A stretch of 64,000 nt of DNA from positions 167,741 to 231,740 of the forward strand of contig NW_003155745.1 of assembly GCF_000003605.2 (NCBI RefSeq), read 5' to 3'. The position numbers and the translations under genes were made by a program. This DNA comes from Saccoglossus kowalevskii. Its lineage: Eukaryota; Hemichordata; Enteropneusta; Harrimaniidae. Positions 48,266 to 59,760 of the stretch are shown here, one piece after another; the stretch's first letter is position 1; every line of letters begins with the position of its first letter. The notes under the pieces were generated by a model. It worked only from the letters and a program-made list of their open reading frames with translations, searched no databases and was not told the DNA's origin.

Positions 48266-48403
48266 TTAAAGCGGGAATTGACTCCCAAGCGACGATAACA
48301 ACACACACGGGTGTATCACCCGCTGTCTTACCGCGTTATTATAAGAATATTTAAGTCTGTCTGTTTATCATGACATTAAATTGACGAAACATTAACTTTT
48401 CAT
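48266..48403 (-). mobile_element. Family D partial end plus shared spacer
   Basis: TTAAAGCG then GGAATTGACTCCCAAGCG (48266-48290) is a family D terminus missing about 25 bases. The following 48307-48403 is the reverse complement of the DNA right of the family D copy at 58020 (TTAATGTTTCG, AAACAGACAGAC, TTCTTATAATAACG, AAGACAGCGGGT). Confidence 0.7.
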
Positions 48404-48567
48404 TTAAAGCGGGAGGGTCGTCACCTGCACACGCGCGGGAATTGAGTCCCAAGCGACGATAACTACGTACGCTAAAACGCAGAGGCTCATGGGTAGACGC
48501 TTATTTGTAAACAATGACACGCTATGGCCATCTGACGCATGCGCAGGTGACGACTCCCCCGCTTTAA
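48404..48567 (-). mobile_element. Family D MITE, complete copy, TTAA flanks
   Basis: TTAA at 48404-48407 and 48564-48567. Ends AGCGGGAGGGTCGTCACCTG and (reverse complement) AGCGGGGGAGTCGTCACCTG, with TGCGCATGCG inside the second. Confidence 0.88.
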
Positions 48568-48762
48568 AATAGTACACTAAAAAGTCTTGATTTTGTAGTA
48601 CGCTGTATTATTCGTTCGATGAGAATTAGAATTCTAATACGATTCTGCAGTGATTGTTATTTTACGTATGGAAATCAACGCACATGCTTATTAGATAACT
48701 TTTCATCCAACAAATATTCGGTCATGTGCTGCATAAACCCTCAGACTACTAATACTACTGTA
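48568..48762. other. Short unique stretch
   Basis: No feature recognised. CAGACTACTAATACTACTG just before the tandem array is partly complementary to its unit. Confidence 0.5.
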
Positions 48763-48850
48763 TTAGTTGTCTGAGATAAACCGAACGTTATTAGTAGTCT
48801 GAGATAAACCGAACGTTGTTAGTAGTCTGAGATAAACCGAACGTTGTTAG
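48763..48850. repeat. 28-bp tandem repeat, three copies
   Basis: Units start at 48763, 48791 and 48819 with TTAGTAGTCTGAGATAAACC (first unit TTAGTTG); a TTAG at 48847 begins a fourth. Confidence 0.92.
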
Positions 48851-48889
48851 TTCCGGATAGGTCCAAGGAATTGCTGGGTTTATATTGAG

Positions 48890-49110
48890 CATGGCAAAAG
48901 GTCTCTTGGCTAATGCACTTTTTTGTCTTGCTAGTAATTCCAATTTTAGATTATGGCCTGTCAGTCTGGAATGTCAATACTATTCAGCAAGAATAAGAGT
49001 TGGATCGTGTCCAGTGTCGAGCACCGCATATCGTCTTTAGGTAGCGCAGAATGGGGACGTATAGTGAGGGACTGCGTGCTCTGAATTGGTTTACGTTTGC
49101 GACTCAGCGC
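48890..49110 (+). mobile_element. LINE reverse transcriptase remnant
   Basis: The plus strand around 48930-49020 reads VIPILDYGLSVWNVNT, then a stop, then ELDRVQCRA. This matches the conserved end of RT domains in CR1/Jockey-type non-LTR elements (PILDYG..VW, then ..L..VQ.RA). Short, with at least one stop; limits approximate. Confidence 0.7.
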
Positions 49111-49630
49111 AAATTTTATTTTATTTATTTATATTATTTTTATTTTTGTTGCTAAATCGTATTTTTAAAATGATCAACACTGTATCCAAATGTATCGTGC
49201 TTAATAGTCATACTGGTGGTGTTAAATTAATTAAACTATCTGCACATAAGAATCACATATTTCATCCAGTGACTATCCTGACTATAAGTTTTGTTTTTAT
49301 TATCTGTATGTCACTAGTGGTCTTCTTTTTATGTTGCACACTTTGAACTGACTGTCTTACTGCAACAGTAATTAAGTCCATTAGTCTTATATCAAATACA
49401 AAATAATAAATGTAATATTAACCCCATGTTTTCAAGTTCAATATACAGCATCTAACAAAAACATCACATGTTTTTATTCATATTCACACATGTAACGTGC
49501 GATAGAAATAGACTTCGAATGGAGACGAGGTCAACGAGTTTACAGTCGCAAAGTTGAACCTGAGATGTGTCTCGTACCTGAACAGAGCCACGCGTTGAAT
49601 TATCTTTTCACGTAAAGGATTAACGCTTAT
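49111..49630. other. Intergenic, no gene recognised
   Basis: AT-rich; the left end may hold more of the LINE remnant. Confidence 0.45.
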
Positions 49631-50118
49631 TAGTCCCCGTTCGGACGCAGTCCGAAAACGGGGACTTATGTTTTGCCCTGTGTGCGTCCGTGCGTCCGTG
49701 CGTCCGTGCGTCCGTGATCACCTGTATCTCGAACATGCATGGACCGATTAAGTTCAAACTTCACTCATACATCACACCTTATATGGGACATATGCACATG
49801 CATTTTTTTCATGATCCGATTAACGATAGCCGAATAGCGGCCATTTTAAGGCCGAAAATGCATCAAAATCGCACATTTTCACCATTCCGGACCCGGATCT
49901 CAGTTATGCATGGACGGATTTTGTTCAAATTTGGTACATACATTAAACATAATAGGACCTTGATGCACGTCATTTTTTTTTTGGATCGGGTTCGAAATGG
50001 CCGACTGGCGGCCATTTTGTTTTAAAGAATTCAGTTCTGGATCCGTATCTGAGACATGCTGGATTGATNNNNNNNNNNNNNNNNNNNNNNNNNNNNNNNN
50101 NNNNNNNNNNNNNNNNNN
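49631..50118 (+). repeat. Family G element with terminal hairpin, ending in an assembly gap
   Basis: A near-perfect hairpin (AGTCCCCGTT.CGGAC / GTCCGAAAACGGGGACT, 49632-49666) is followed by four GTGCGTCC units (49683-49716). Two and a fraction tandem modules follow, each starting at CATG..GGAC/GGAT (49738, about 49909, about 50056) and containing a GGCCATTTT element. N from 50069 to 50118 cut it off. Superfamily unknown. Confidence 0.75.
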
Positions 50119-50571
50119 GGTTTTTAAAGAAAATGCTTTGTCACAGAATAATAGTCTGTTAAACGTGCCAAGTATGAAATAATTTGGGGACAAAAAAACA
50201 AACCTGCATAGAAATCGGAATAATAGGTCTTTTGATTATCGGAGACGCATTTCAATGGACTTGATTACGGACAATGCATAACTTAAATTTCACCAGGAAA
50301 TTCCGCAGTGTGCTTTCGCAATCGCGTACTTAGTCATTTTTACAAGGTCCGCCATTTTTGATGTCACGTGATAATTATGTAAACAATGTCTGTCCAGTTT
50401 GTGCGAACTTGCACCTCTATACTTAGTCTTTTGATATATATAACCTAAATTACTGTTCTGAACGAGACAACAGACAGAGAATGTTTTATTTAAAAACGTC
50501 ACAAAACCTTCTCGCTACCTTAAATTCACCGTTTTATCATTTAGATAATGTGTTCCATGCTAAATTTTACA
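50119..50571. other. Intergenic after the gap
   Basis: No gene recognised. CCGCCATTTTTGATGTCACGTG near 50348 places a YY1-like and a CACGTG motif side by side. Confidence 0.45.
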
Positions 50572-50640
50572 TATTCACTGGGTTTTAATTTAGCGCATAT
50601 TCCAGTCAGCGAAAAAAGCAAAATTAAAACCCAGTGAATA
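50572..50640. repeat. Perfect 20-base inverted repeat (mini-MITE or hairpin)
   Basis: Arms TATTCACTGGGTTTTAATTT (50572-50591) and its exact complement (50621-50640) around a 29-base loop. The exact match implies recent origin or selection on the fold. Confidence 0.85.
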
Positions 50641-50744
50641 ATTAACCCTTTTACAGTACTGAGCGAGTTGTACCAACTGCAGCGGTACAGCATATCCCAC
50701 AATGCATTGGTGAATATACGTTACTAACGAACGTGCGTACAATG

Positions 50745-50870
50745 CAAGGCAGAATTTGATACGTCGAAAAAATCATGTCGACAAACAAACTGCTCTCTGA
50801 TTGGTCTGAATGTTAGGTGTTATGGTTGGGTAGCCAATCAGTCACACCCTTGTAAGTATTTGCGCATTGA
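50745..50870 (+). repeat. Family H repeat, copy 2
   Basis: Same ordered motifs as 23484-23622 (CAAGGCAGAATTTGA, GACAAACAAAC, CTGATTGGTCTGAA, GCCAATCAG, CACACCCTTGTAAG). Confidence 0.55.
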
Positions 50871-51795
50871 CTATACATTTATGCAAAGTAGTATTTGGGT
50901 AATGGTATTAATAGTGAACAGACTCGCTTTCAACTCCTTAATCACAAGATTATGTAGTTGGTTTGATCTCTAGGCAGCAGGATTTTACAAATAACGTGCA
51001 ACTGCGATCAGGACAATGTTTGGGGACTTGTACTTGATTTTCTGAAGTGGTTATTATTAGAAGTTTCTAAACATGTCATAGGTCACAGGAATAAATAATA
51101 TTCTAGTGCCGGGTAAGTAACTTTATTAGCCAAGTAACCTTTAAAATTGAAAAATAATTTTGAAACTTATTAAAATAACTCATGTTAACATCAAATGATG
51201 ATATGTGTAAACTTACTCTTGCGTGAAATATATTTTATTTGAACATTCTTTGGCAACTTAGTAGTTTCCATGGTAATCAATTCTTTTAATGTGCATATCA
51301 TATCAATTAAGTATATTTAATTCAAGAATAAGCATGAAGGCTCTCAATATATGGAAACCATATAAGATAGGGACACTGCTGGAAAAAAACAATAACTGCA
51401 TTCGGATGGCAATCAGCGCCTATCATATTTCTATATTCATGCACTGATTTGTGTCATGTTTTCCCGGTCAAAAATTCGAACTTGTCAGGTTTCCCCAATT
51501 TCGACCATGACATTATGAGGCAATGTCGTTAATTGGAACAAGTCTTGACAGCTGAAGCATATACTAGTAGCAGTATTCTCTAGATAAATAATGCAGAAAG
51601 TGAATGCGCATGCGCCCGAACCTGTACGGACAGGTAATCCAAAACGCATGCGCATTAGAATTTCCATTATTGGGCAACTATAATAAGCATCGCTGTTGCC
51701 AAGAATGTCTCCGTGAATACAAAGTAATGTACGTATTTTCTGCGATTACGAACACTATAGCGTTACTAGCTTGTAATTGTATGTTGTCTTGTGTA
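50871..51795. other. Intergenic, with an NRF1-like inverted pair
   Basis: Contains the pair at 51603-51656 and an X-box-like GTTTCCATGGTAAT near 51266. No coding exon recognised. Confidence 0.5.
51603..51656. promoter_or_regulatory. Inverted pair of NRF1-like sites with nested hairpin
   Basis: AATGCGCATGCG (51603-51614) and CGCATGCGCATT (51645-51656) are exact complements, each matching the NRF1 core GCGCATGCGC. CCTGT-ACGG-ACAGG (51621-51634) makes a second stem inside. Confidence 0.45.
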
Positions 51796-52115
51796 TTCTC
51801 GGGGGTGGACATCCGGGCATTTTCACCGCATGGCAACCATCACGGTGAAAACAAAGGCCGAAAACTCTCAGAAAAAGGTACTTTGGGATGGTTGTTGAGA
51901 CTCCCCTGAACAGTGTGACAAGATTACCCCTGCGTGTGTAACGCATATAAGTTTGATTGTTCAGGATTGTACTTCAAAGTTGAGTTCCTGTTGTTTTCTC
52001 GAATTCTCGAATTTCTCCTCAGCAGCGCGCGCAGAGCTCTTAGAAATACGTGGTACACAGTGGTGCGCGTCTAAGCAACGTGGAACGTCTTGTGACGTAG
52101 TTCCGCCCCCGAGGA
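51796..52115 (+). mobile_element. Family B MITE, complete copy, TA flanks
   Basis: TA at 51794-51795 and 52116-52117. Ends TTCTCGGGGGTGGA and TCCGCCCCCGAGGA. It lacks part of the interior GGCTCCACCGGCGTTCC seen in the other copies. Confidence 0.87.
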
Positions 52116-53124
52116 TACAGTTGCCGTTCTTTGTTGTTATACTGCCCTCAAAGTTATTTTTATCATTAAAGAGAACACAAATAATAAATAACAAGGGCTC
52201 AATGTGTTACAGCAACGCGGCGGTAGGAGACTGGGCCGAGTATACAGCAGTTCGTGATCGCCTCACCAATTTCATGATCAAACGGTAGAACCATGCCAAA
52301 TCATTGCCTATGACCATATTCGTCTATTTGACTGCGGATATTGGTCGAGTGCTCGTTCCGATAAACGGAAATATTGTTTTTAAAATGGTTTATTTTTAAG
52401 ACAGTTAATTGAATGTATATTTAAAAATAACACATGTTGCAAGTTATGACAATAATCTACTAGATTAACATTCATACGTAACCTGGCAACCACTACACGT
52501 GTTCGATGAGTAATGCTATGCTGATGGTTGTTCTCATCGAGCCACGTGAAATATATGTCACCTCAATACTTCACAGTGCGCATATATCCTGCCGTGTATT
52601 TGTCTTTAAACACCACCTGCTCCTTCCTTCTTTGTCTGATTTGGTGACCACGGCCTTCAGTTCATGCTGATTTTAGTGCTGCGATATTTCAGAATATGCT
52701 GCAAAACCAAGTGATTCTTTATGGACTTGATACGGCTTTTGCGGCCCGAGGTCGTGTGGCGGAAGCGCCCGAGCTTGCCTTACCTTATACCTTAATATGA
52801 AAAAAAGTCTTTAGTTCTGTTATTTTTCGCGCGTCTGGCTCAAAAGAAAACCTATTCGATTTAATCCGGGTTTCGATACGGGCCGTTTTACTGGCGCGGA
52901 TTTATACGAAGGATTCTAAACGACGCAAACGCGTCAACAACTCTCACACAATAGACAAACGAATGTCACTAAATACAAAAATATATCAAAATTACGTTTT
53001 AATGAAACAGCAAATGAACGTAAATTTATAACAATATTTTAACGGTAGTAAATACGAACTCATTATAATCTTTCTTTCTTAAGAATGAACACTACAGTCC
53101 AGCTCTTAAGTTAGTCATTTACTG
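52116..53124. other. Intergenic, no gene recognised
   Basis: No domain-bearing open frame; GC-richer near 52740-52780 and 52860-52940. Confidence 0.5.
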
Positions 53125-54125
53125 ACCGTCCGGCAACAGTGTCAAACGCTTTTGCGAAATCCACAAAAACACAATAAATTCTGCCACAGCGAGAAAACAT
53201 TATTCATGGTGGAAAAAATCCTCCCTGAACCTAGCTTGACATGATCCCGACAACTTATTATCCACTTCCGCCCAATAAACAAGTCGTTCATTCATTACAA
53301 TAGTGAACACTTTATTAAAGTTATCCAATAATGTGATACCTCGATAATTATTCACATTGCGGATGTCTCCACTTTTGTGTATAGGTACGATAACCCCAAT
53401 TGACCAACCGGTGGGTATTTTCCAGAATCAAAAATCAAGTTAAAAAGCTCAACAAGATATGGCATCAAAATATTTTCTGTTGTTTTAAGAAATTCACTAG
53501 GTATCCCATCCATCCTCGGTGTTTTGGGGGGTTTTAGTTTTGAATGGCAGCTCGAATTTCCGCTTCAGTGATGGGCATGTTTATAGAGGAGTCTATTAAG
53601 TCATCATCCAAATTATGCCCTGTGGTCACTAATTCTGATAGATTAGACTGAAATAAGTTACGAAAGTAATTAACCCACTCATCTGCCGAAATATCATCTT
53701 TCCCTCCTTTCCCACGTAATGATCTGATATTGTCCCATAGGGTTTTATTGTCTTTCCCGTCCGCTAAAAAAATATTTTTTAAATGATCTTGATACAAATA
53801 TTTCATTAATTTTCACACTGACCTGAAATCACGTTTGCATTTTTTTATACTCATCAAGATCTAACTGGCTATTGGAATCACGAAATTTGTATTTGATAAA
53901 TTTTAATTCTTTACATTCATCGTCAAACCATGGCGCATAAATATTTTTGACAATACGAGGTTTAAATTGCACTTTCATATCTGACCCGGCATATTTTAAA
54001 ATATCGCCAATGCATTCAATAGTATTATCAATATCGCCTCTATCTATCGGAGTCTGTAACTCTGTAAACCAGAGTCTGTAAATGTAGTCCCAAGTTCCTG
54101 TTTCCAATCAATATTATCTAATGAC
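53125..54125 (-). mobile_element. Decayed non-LTR retrotransposon (ORF2 linker and RT N-terminal half)
   Basis: Read on the minus strand, 54107-53829 and 53806-53534 form two open pieces of an ORF2 region between endonuclease and RT. From 53533 to 53126 RT landmarks follow: DGIPSEFLK, IVPIHKSGD, NNYRGITLL, WAEVDNKLSGSCQARF and FVDFAKAFDTV (RT block A with the first catalytic Asp). Several frame shifts and stops separate them. The YxDD block and everything after are absent. Clade uncertain (CR1/Jockey/RTE-like). Confidence 0.85.
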
Positions 54126-54870
54126 TAGTGCACATAAAACACGGAATGATTGGGCAAGTAACAGTGCAAATTGAATGAATGAACACTAAACACTCAAATT
54201 ACTAGTTAATATGAATGAATGAACATTGAACACTAACTTATGAATATTGAACACTAAATGAATGTTCAATGAACATTAGACGGTTACATTACGACCAATT
54301 AATAATGTGATCACTAAATGACAAATGAAAAATGTAACAGTGAATGACTGAAGATAGTGAACAGTGAATGAACCATTGATAAACATGAATGTTCATGAAT
54401 GAATGGCCAATGAATAGTGAATGAATGAACGAATACTGAGCGCTAACCAATTGATCAATTAAATGACACTATATGACAAATGAAAATGGAACAGTAAATG
54501 ACTGAGAATTATTGAACAGTGAATAAACTATTGATTAACATGAATGTTCCTGAATGAACGAATGGCCAATGAATAGTGAATGAATGAATTAACACTGAGC
54601 ACTAACCGATTGATCCATTAACAGTGTTGAGTAAATAAATGATCAATGAGTATTGTGCTCTGAATAAAAAACAATGAACATTGAGTACTGAATGACAGAA
54701 CATTGAGTGAATGGTCAATGAACATTGAGCATTGGATGAAAAATCAATGACTATTGAACCAATTAAGATCATGAACACTGAACGACCATAAAAAACCCCA
54801 GAATAAATGAGAATTCGAAGGAATTCACAATGAACTGTAAATAAACGGCCAATGGGCATTGAACACAGAA
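54126..54870. repeat. TGAA-rich degenerate satellite with a 159-bp higher-order unit
   Basis: Made almost wholly of ATGAATGAACA, TGAACACTGA and similar words. Within it a longer unit repeats: GGCCAATGAATAGTGAATGA occurs 159 bases apart (TGAATAGTGA at 54411 and 54570), with matching flanks on both sides. Confidence 0.85.
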
Positions 54871-57384
54871 TGAAAGTCCACTGAAAATTTAATAATTGTC
54901 TTACTCTACAAACACTACAAAAATCTCAAATAATAGAGGATTGAACTCTCCGAGTCCCTTTTAAATAGTTTCCTATTTTATCTCGCTATTGCGTTTGATG
55001 TTCCGTCTAGTGATCCTTTTTGAACATGGTATTTGGAACAGTGGTCGCGATGACGTGGAGAGGAGGCCCTGTTTGAAAGGCAAAACAAGTCTCGTGGCGC
55101 TCTCTCTCCCAACGAGATCTCGGATCTCCACACATTGTATGAGTTTACATTTTAATATGTACTGTTATTAATCCTGCATCATTACTTTCACTGAGTTTCT
55201 CCATCTGTGTAGAAAGATTGGAGATCCTATGCCCAAATGAAAACTCGTGTAGCGTGAATCGACGTGGACAGGGTTTCGCGATCTCTGTACAGTGCCCAGT
55301 CGGTGGGCGATAATAATACGCCCCGTCATGTGTATCTCGACGATTTGGCATCGGCGCGAGCGTCACGCACGCAGTGTATGTTTATTAAAATAGTGTTTAC
55401 CCTGTAGCGTTTTTATCATTTCTGAGGAAATATATACGTTTTTGTTTTCATAATCGATATATCATGCATGGCCTCCGCTTCACTTCCATATGGACGACAG
55501 AACAGTTACAACCACTCGGGCTGTTTTTATAGTGATTTATTGCCAATAGAACTTGCCAATTGCACTTCTCGACAGACGCAAGTTAAGTACGTACATACGG
55601 TCCAAGCTAGATGGTTATCGACCTGCTCGACGTTCGACGATGCAGATAGTCTTACACTTACACTTACTATCCAAACCCGGGCCAATCATGTAATCACGCG
55701 TGATTTGCAGCAATATTTTACACCTCAAGCAGATAACAACTTCCTGAACTACCTTGTGATGAAACTAATTTACTTGCAAAAGTTGCGCAAGATTGGGTGA
55801 ATTGGGCACATTGAATTCTGGTATAGCATTGCATTCCCGGTTCCATTCGATACAGAGAATTGGAATCGGTTGAGGCGTACGACGGCAATAAACTATTATT
55901 TGATAACATTATTTTATTTGGGACATTATTGTCTAATATTATAAGCAAAGCATAATATTTGCTTCTGAAAATATTACTTTTTTGACCCATAAACCAGCAT
56001 TGCCACTGTGCCCCGTTTTCCTCGGGGAGAGCACCTATCCTACTTAAATTGGTGTATGTTCGTCGTATCGATTTCATGGTACTGAGTGACAGCATTTTGA
56101 TGATTACTTCTAATATTTCTATGCACTCTCAGGACATATGAAGGATTTAACGAACTTGAATGCCCATCTTAAACGGAACTTCCACGAAGCTTTCATGTTG
56201 ATTGTCATCTGAGGCCTTTCAACATGAGTGCAGTTCAACATTAATACATGCGCGAGCGGTGCTTGAAAAGCGTACAATGTGCGCAGACGATACGGCATTA
56301 TTTTATTGTAGCTTTGAATGATTATTGTTCCCTGCAATATTTTTGTTCATTGTATTTATAATTCTCTGTAGTTTTCTATATATTGTCTCTTGTTTATTTT
56401 GAAGCAATTCTTGGGACATAATTACCTATTGGACTGTATCTTGAGCAAAATGTGTGTCAACATGTGGAAAAACAAACAAACATCGACTGTTTCTGGTAGT
56501 TATCTGTCAAACACTTGCGGCCATGTACGATCATTTGTGACAAAGCTGTAGGACTCATCGCCTTCATATTGTCGTCGTGTGTGCATTTTTCAGCATATTT
56601 CTATAAATAGAGGTTATTAATTATAGATATGACTACCAAGATATATAAGGGGCTTAAGGTGAACTCAGAATAAACAGACCCATACAGTAAACATTTACCA
56701 GTTCACGGTCTGTTTGGAATACTAATACTAGAAATTTGCATGTTTATTCCTAGTTTACGTGATGCCCGGTGACTTTCACGGAAATCGCCAATAAAGGCAG
56801 TATATCTTCATAATGCGTTACCCCCCCCCCCGATGATACGTGGACGTCCATGAAAAACTTTGGAAATGATACTAAATCTAGAGTCACTATCTCTGAGCAT
56901 ATCATACGTCCCTGCTATGAGTAAACTTCAAAATTATCTCTGACATTCGCTCTATGCTATGTCGGCGTGGACAACCAGTACAGCACGCACTAGATCATAC
57001 AGCTGATTAGAAAGCAAGCTAGAAGACTTGATGGCGAAAAATACACCATAAATGACCGAAACAAGAAACCGCGTTGATTTTAGGCGTCTCAGGAGACACC
57101 AAAGTACTCGTCTCACAGTCCTATTACTAATAACAATGGCGGTTCGACATTTGGCCTTCCGTCTATTTTCCTCGTTAGTAGGCTTTAATTACAGACGCAA
57201 ATTCGTTCAGCTACCATAAAAGATAAGTTTTAATGGGATTTTGGCTATAAAAAGGAATCGGCACTGATCCGATGGCAGAAGATAGCCAAAGCTCGTTTTC
57301 TTTAAAAGGGTTTGGTAAAATCTTTAATCGAATAAAAAATCTGCTATTGTGAAGCAAATAATTGAGCCAGCACCATCGAATCAG
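54871..57384. other. Intergenic, no gene recognised
   Basis: A weak repeat at 55356-55425 resembles 38469-38545. A 125-codon minus-strand open frame (55718-56095) has no domain. C-run at 56821-56831. Confidence 0.5.
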
Positions 57385-57470
57385 GAAGTTACAAATACAG
57401 AGATAATATTACACCGTGTGATTATATCCTCGTTCGCGAGTGACGTTCTACTCCCTGTATTTGTAACTGC
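57385..57470. repeat. Short inverted repeat, about 85 bp
   Basis: AGTTACAAATACAG (57387-57400) and its complement CTGTATTTGTAACT (57454-57467) form arms of about 17 bases with one mismatch. Possibly a small MITE. Confidence 0.55.
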
Positions 57471-58019
57471 TTGCACTTGTGGCCGGGAGCCTGGGGAACA
57501 ATGGTGTTTCTAATCTACATATACATGTATACAGTTAAAAACAGAATTATTCATACCCCTACTGAAATTTCAATGTTTTATGTTTTTCTGGAAAAAGACA
57601 GGTGGATACGGAATATTCTGGTCGTAGTTGGATAGCTTTACTTGAAAGGTACAAATTCTGAATGGGTTTTGTACAACCTAATTTGCATAACAAAAAGCAT
57701 ATTACTTTATTTGTATTTTGACTCACTCAACATTACTGAATCCTGCTAACTGGAGAATTGTATTTCAGATTCTAAAATTATTTTAGATTAGTTGTGTTAT
57801 TTTATGTTTCTTATAATGGACTTTACCCAAGCATTGTTTTTGTGTATTTTCCAAATAAAATATCCTATAATGTCCTATCCTATTCTATATGCTTTGATTT
57901 TCGGAGGGTACCCTCGAGGTGACACCAAAACGCCTCACGATGACTTTTGCGCTCTAAACTCCTACAGATGTGGTAAATGTTTCGCTCAAACTATTCGAGC
58001 CCCTTCAAACTGAACTCAA
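57471..58019. other. Intergenic, possible transposon end
   Basis: TACAGTTAAAAACAGAATTA followed by TTCATACCCCTACTGAAA (57531-57570) resembles a Tc1/mariner terminus, but no partner end was found. Confidence 0.4.
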
Positions 58020-58180
58020 TTAAAGCGGGGGAGGGGTTATTAAATGCGTCAGATGGCCATAGCGTGTCATTGTTGACAAACAAGCGTCTACCCATGAACC
58101 TTTGCGTTTTAGCGTGTGTTGTTACCATCGCAGGGGACTCAATTCCCGCGCGTGCGCAGGTGACGACCCTCCCACTTTAA
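58020..58180 (+). mobile_element. Family D MITE, complete copy, TTAA flanks
   Basis: TTAA at 58020-58023 and 58177-58180. Left AGCGGGGGAGGGGTTATTAA, interior GCCATAGCGTGTCATTGTTG, right GCGTGCGCAGGTGACGACCC. Confidence 0.87.
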
Positions 58181-58316
58181 ATGAAAAGTTAATGTTTCGA
58201 CAATTGAATGTCATAATAAACAGACAGACGATAGACAGACAGAAACAGAGCACTCGTTCTTAAAGATTCTTATAATAACGCCGGCGCGGTAATAAGACAG
58301 CGGGTAAAACACCCGT
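58181..58316 (+). repeat. Spacer shared with 48307-48403
   Basis: TGAAAAGTTAATGTTTCG, AATAAACAGACAGAC, ATTCTTATAATAACG and AAGACAGCGGGT occur in the order and orientation expected from the reverse complement of 48307-48403, with about 30 extra bases rich in GACAGACAGA. Confidence 0.75.
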
Positions 58317-59586
58317 TAAACAGTTCTTATCCCCAGGGTGTGGGGGGAGGGAGATAGAATTCCCATTCATTCAACAATCATACAGAGGATGTGTTATGTT
58401 ACAAATAAACGGCGGACCGCAAGATACGGACATTACCCGCCACTTTCTTTGCACATTCTATTTTCGTTCGACAACCGAAGTGCCGTTTGTGTCGGCATAC
58501 GTGGGCGTCCTGACGCAAATGCATCTCACACAGCGCGCTGTTCCTCTATTTTAGCACATACCCGTTGGGCATGGGCAGATAATATTTGCGTGTTTCTATA
58601 GTCGGCGCCAGGGGAAACGAACCATTCGGAAACTGCGTAGAAGTGCACACACTTGAAAGCGTTGTTCGCCACTGTTACCACGGCCATCATTTAAAAACAA
58701 AAAAGAACGGCTTTTCAGTGCGTTCTCTTCGAAGATGGGTCCCTCGCAACGTATGTAAAACTAGTGTAAAATAAAGATTTAATTAACACAAAATTTGAAC
58801 ACCTTTTAATAATATATACGCGTGACGCTAATTTATTAAACGCCGCTCGGGCAGAACTTCTATAATAATTCTAGTCTCTTCGACTAGCAGTATTTTCCCC
58901 CCGACAGATATGACATATTCTCGCGCGACTGACGTGATTCACTGTGACAGGTTCTCGGTTGAGCATCGTGCCAGAATGTACTGCAACTAGATATAACACT
59001 GATATGATACAAGTCGAATCATTGCGACGTAATACTGACTCGTTATTCGATTTTACCCCCGAGTGCACACTAGAATGCTTCTGGGGAATTCCTTCTGAAG
59101 GTTGAATTATTATTTTTCGCATTACAGACTTCCGTCATGATTGGTCACGGATTGTTGCGCGATTCGTGCACCAGGGCGACATTTAGCGACAGTAGTGAAT
59201 GGGCAATTACCTTTTGCATCATTAAGACATCCAAAACCATCAACTAATATTTGTTGATTTTTCAAAAATGCTATTCCTTAATTAGAAGTATATTACAACT
59301 ATAACATTTCAGTTTCCCGTGAAAAAAATGAACGATTCTATAAATTAAGTGGAATCGCATTAAATGTCTTCTGTTTTGCCAGTATTGGATATATGGTTAC
59401 TATCTACGTTGATGGTGGCGTCCTTCGGAGAATCATGCGACGACCGATCAACATTATAATAATACGTTTATTCCATACTCTAGGCAACTGGCCCAAAAGT
59501 ACAATAGTAGTATCATTATATATGCAGTAGTACGCACTATATACAGGACAGCAGAATTAATACACTCTGAAAATCGTGTTTCGTTT
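58317..59586. other. Intergenic, no gene recognised
   Basis: Only short open frames without domains. Confidence 0.55.
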
Positions 59587-59760
59587 CTAAAAGCGGCAGG
59601 GTCGTCACCTGCGCACGCGCGGGAATTGAGTCCCAAGCGACGATAACAACGCACGCTAAAAACGCGAAGGCTCATGGGTAGTCGCTTGTTTGTAAACAAT
59701 GACATGCCATGGCCTTCTGACGCATAAGCAGGTGACTACTCCCCCGCTTCAGCATCTCGG
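59587..59760 (-). mobile_element. Family D MITE, decayed TTAA flanks
   Basis: Flanks CTAA and TTCA. Ends AGCGGCAGGGTCGTCACCTG and (reverse complement) AGCGGGGGAGTAGTCACCTG; interior TTTGTAAACAATGACATGCC. Confidence 0.85.

Noticed and set aside
48763-48850. Possible CRISPR-like array
   Set aside because: Units are directly adjacent with no spacers, and the genome is animal.
49690-50025. 111-codon plus-strand open frame
   Set aside because: It lies in the tandem modules of family G, whose repeat structure explains it.
57531-57575. Tc1/mariner-like terminus
   Set aside because: Only one end was seen; no inverted partner or transposase nearby.
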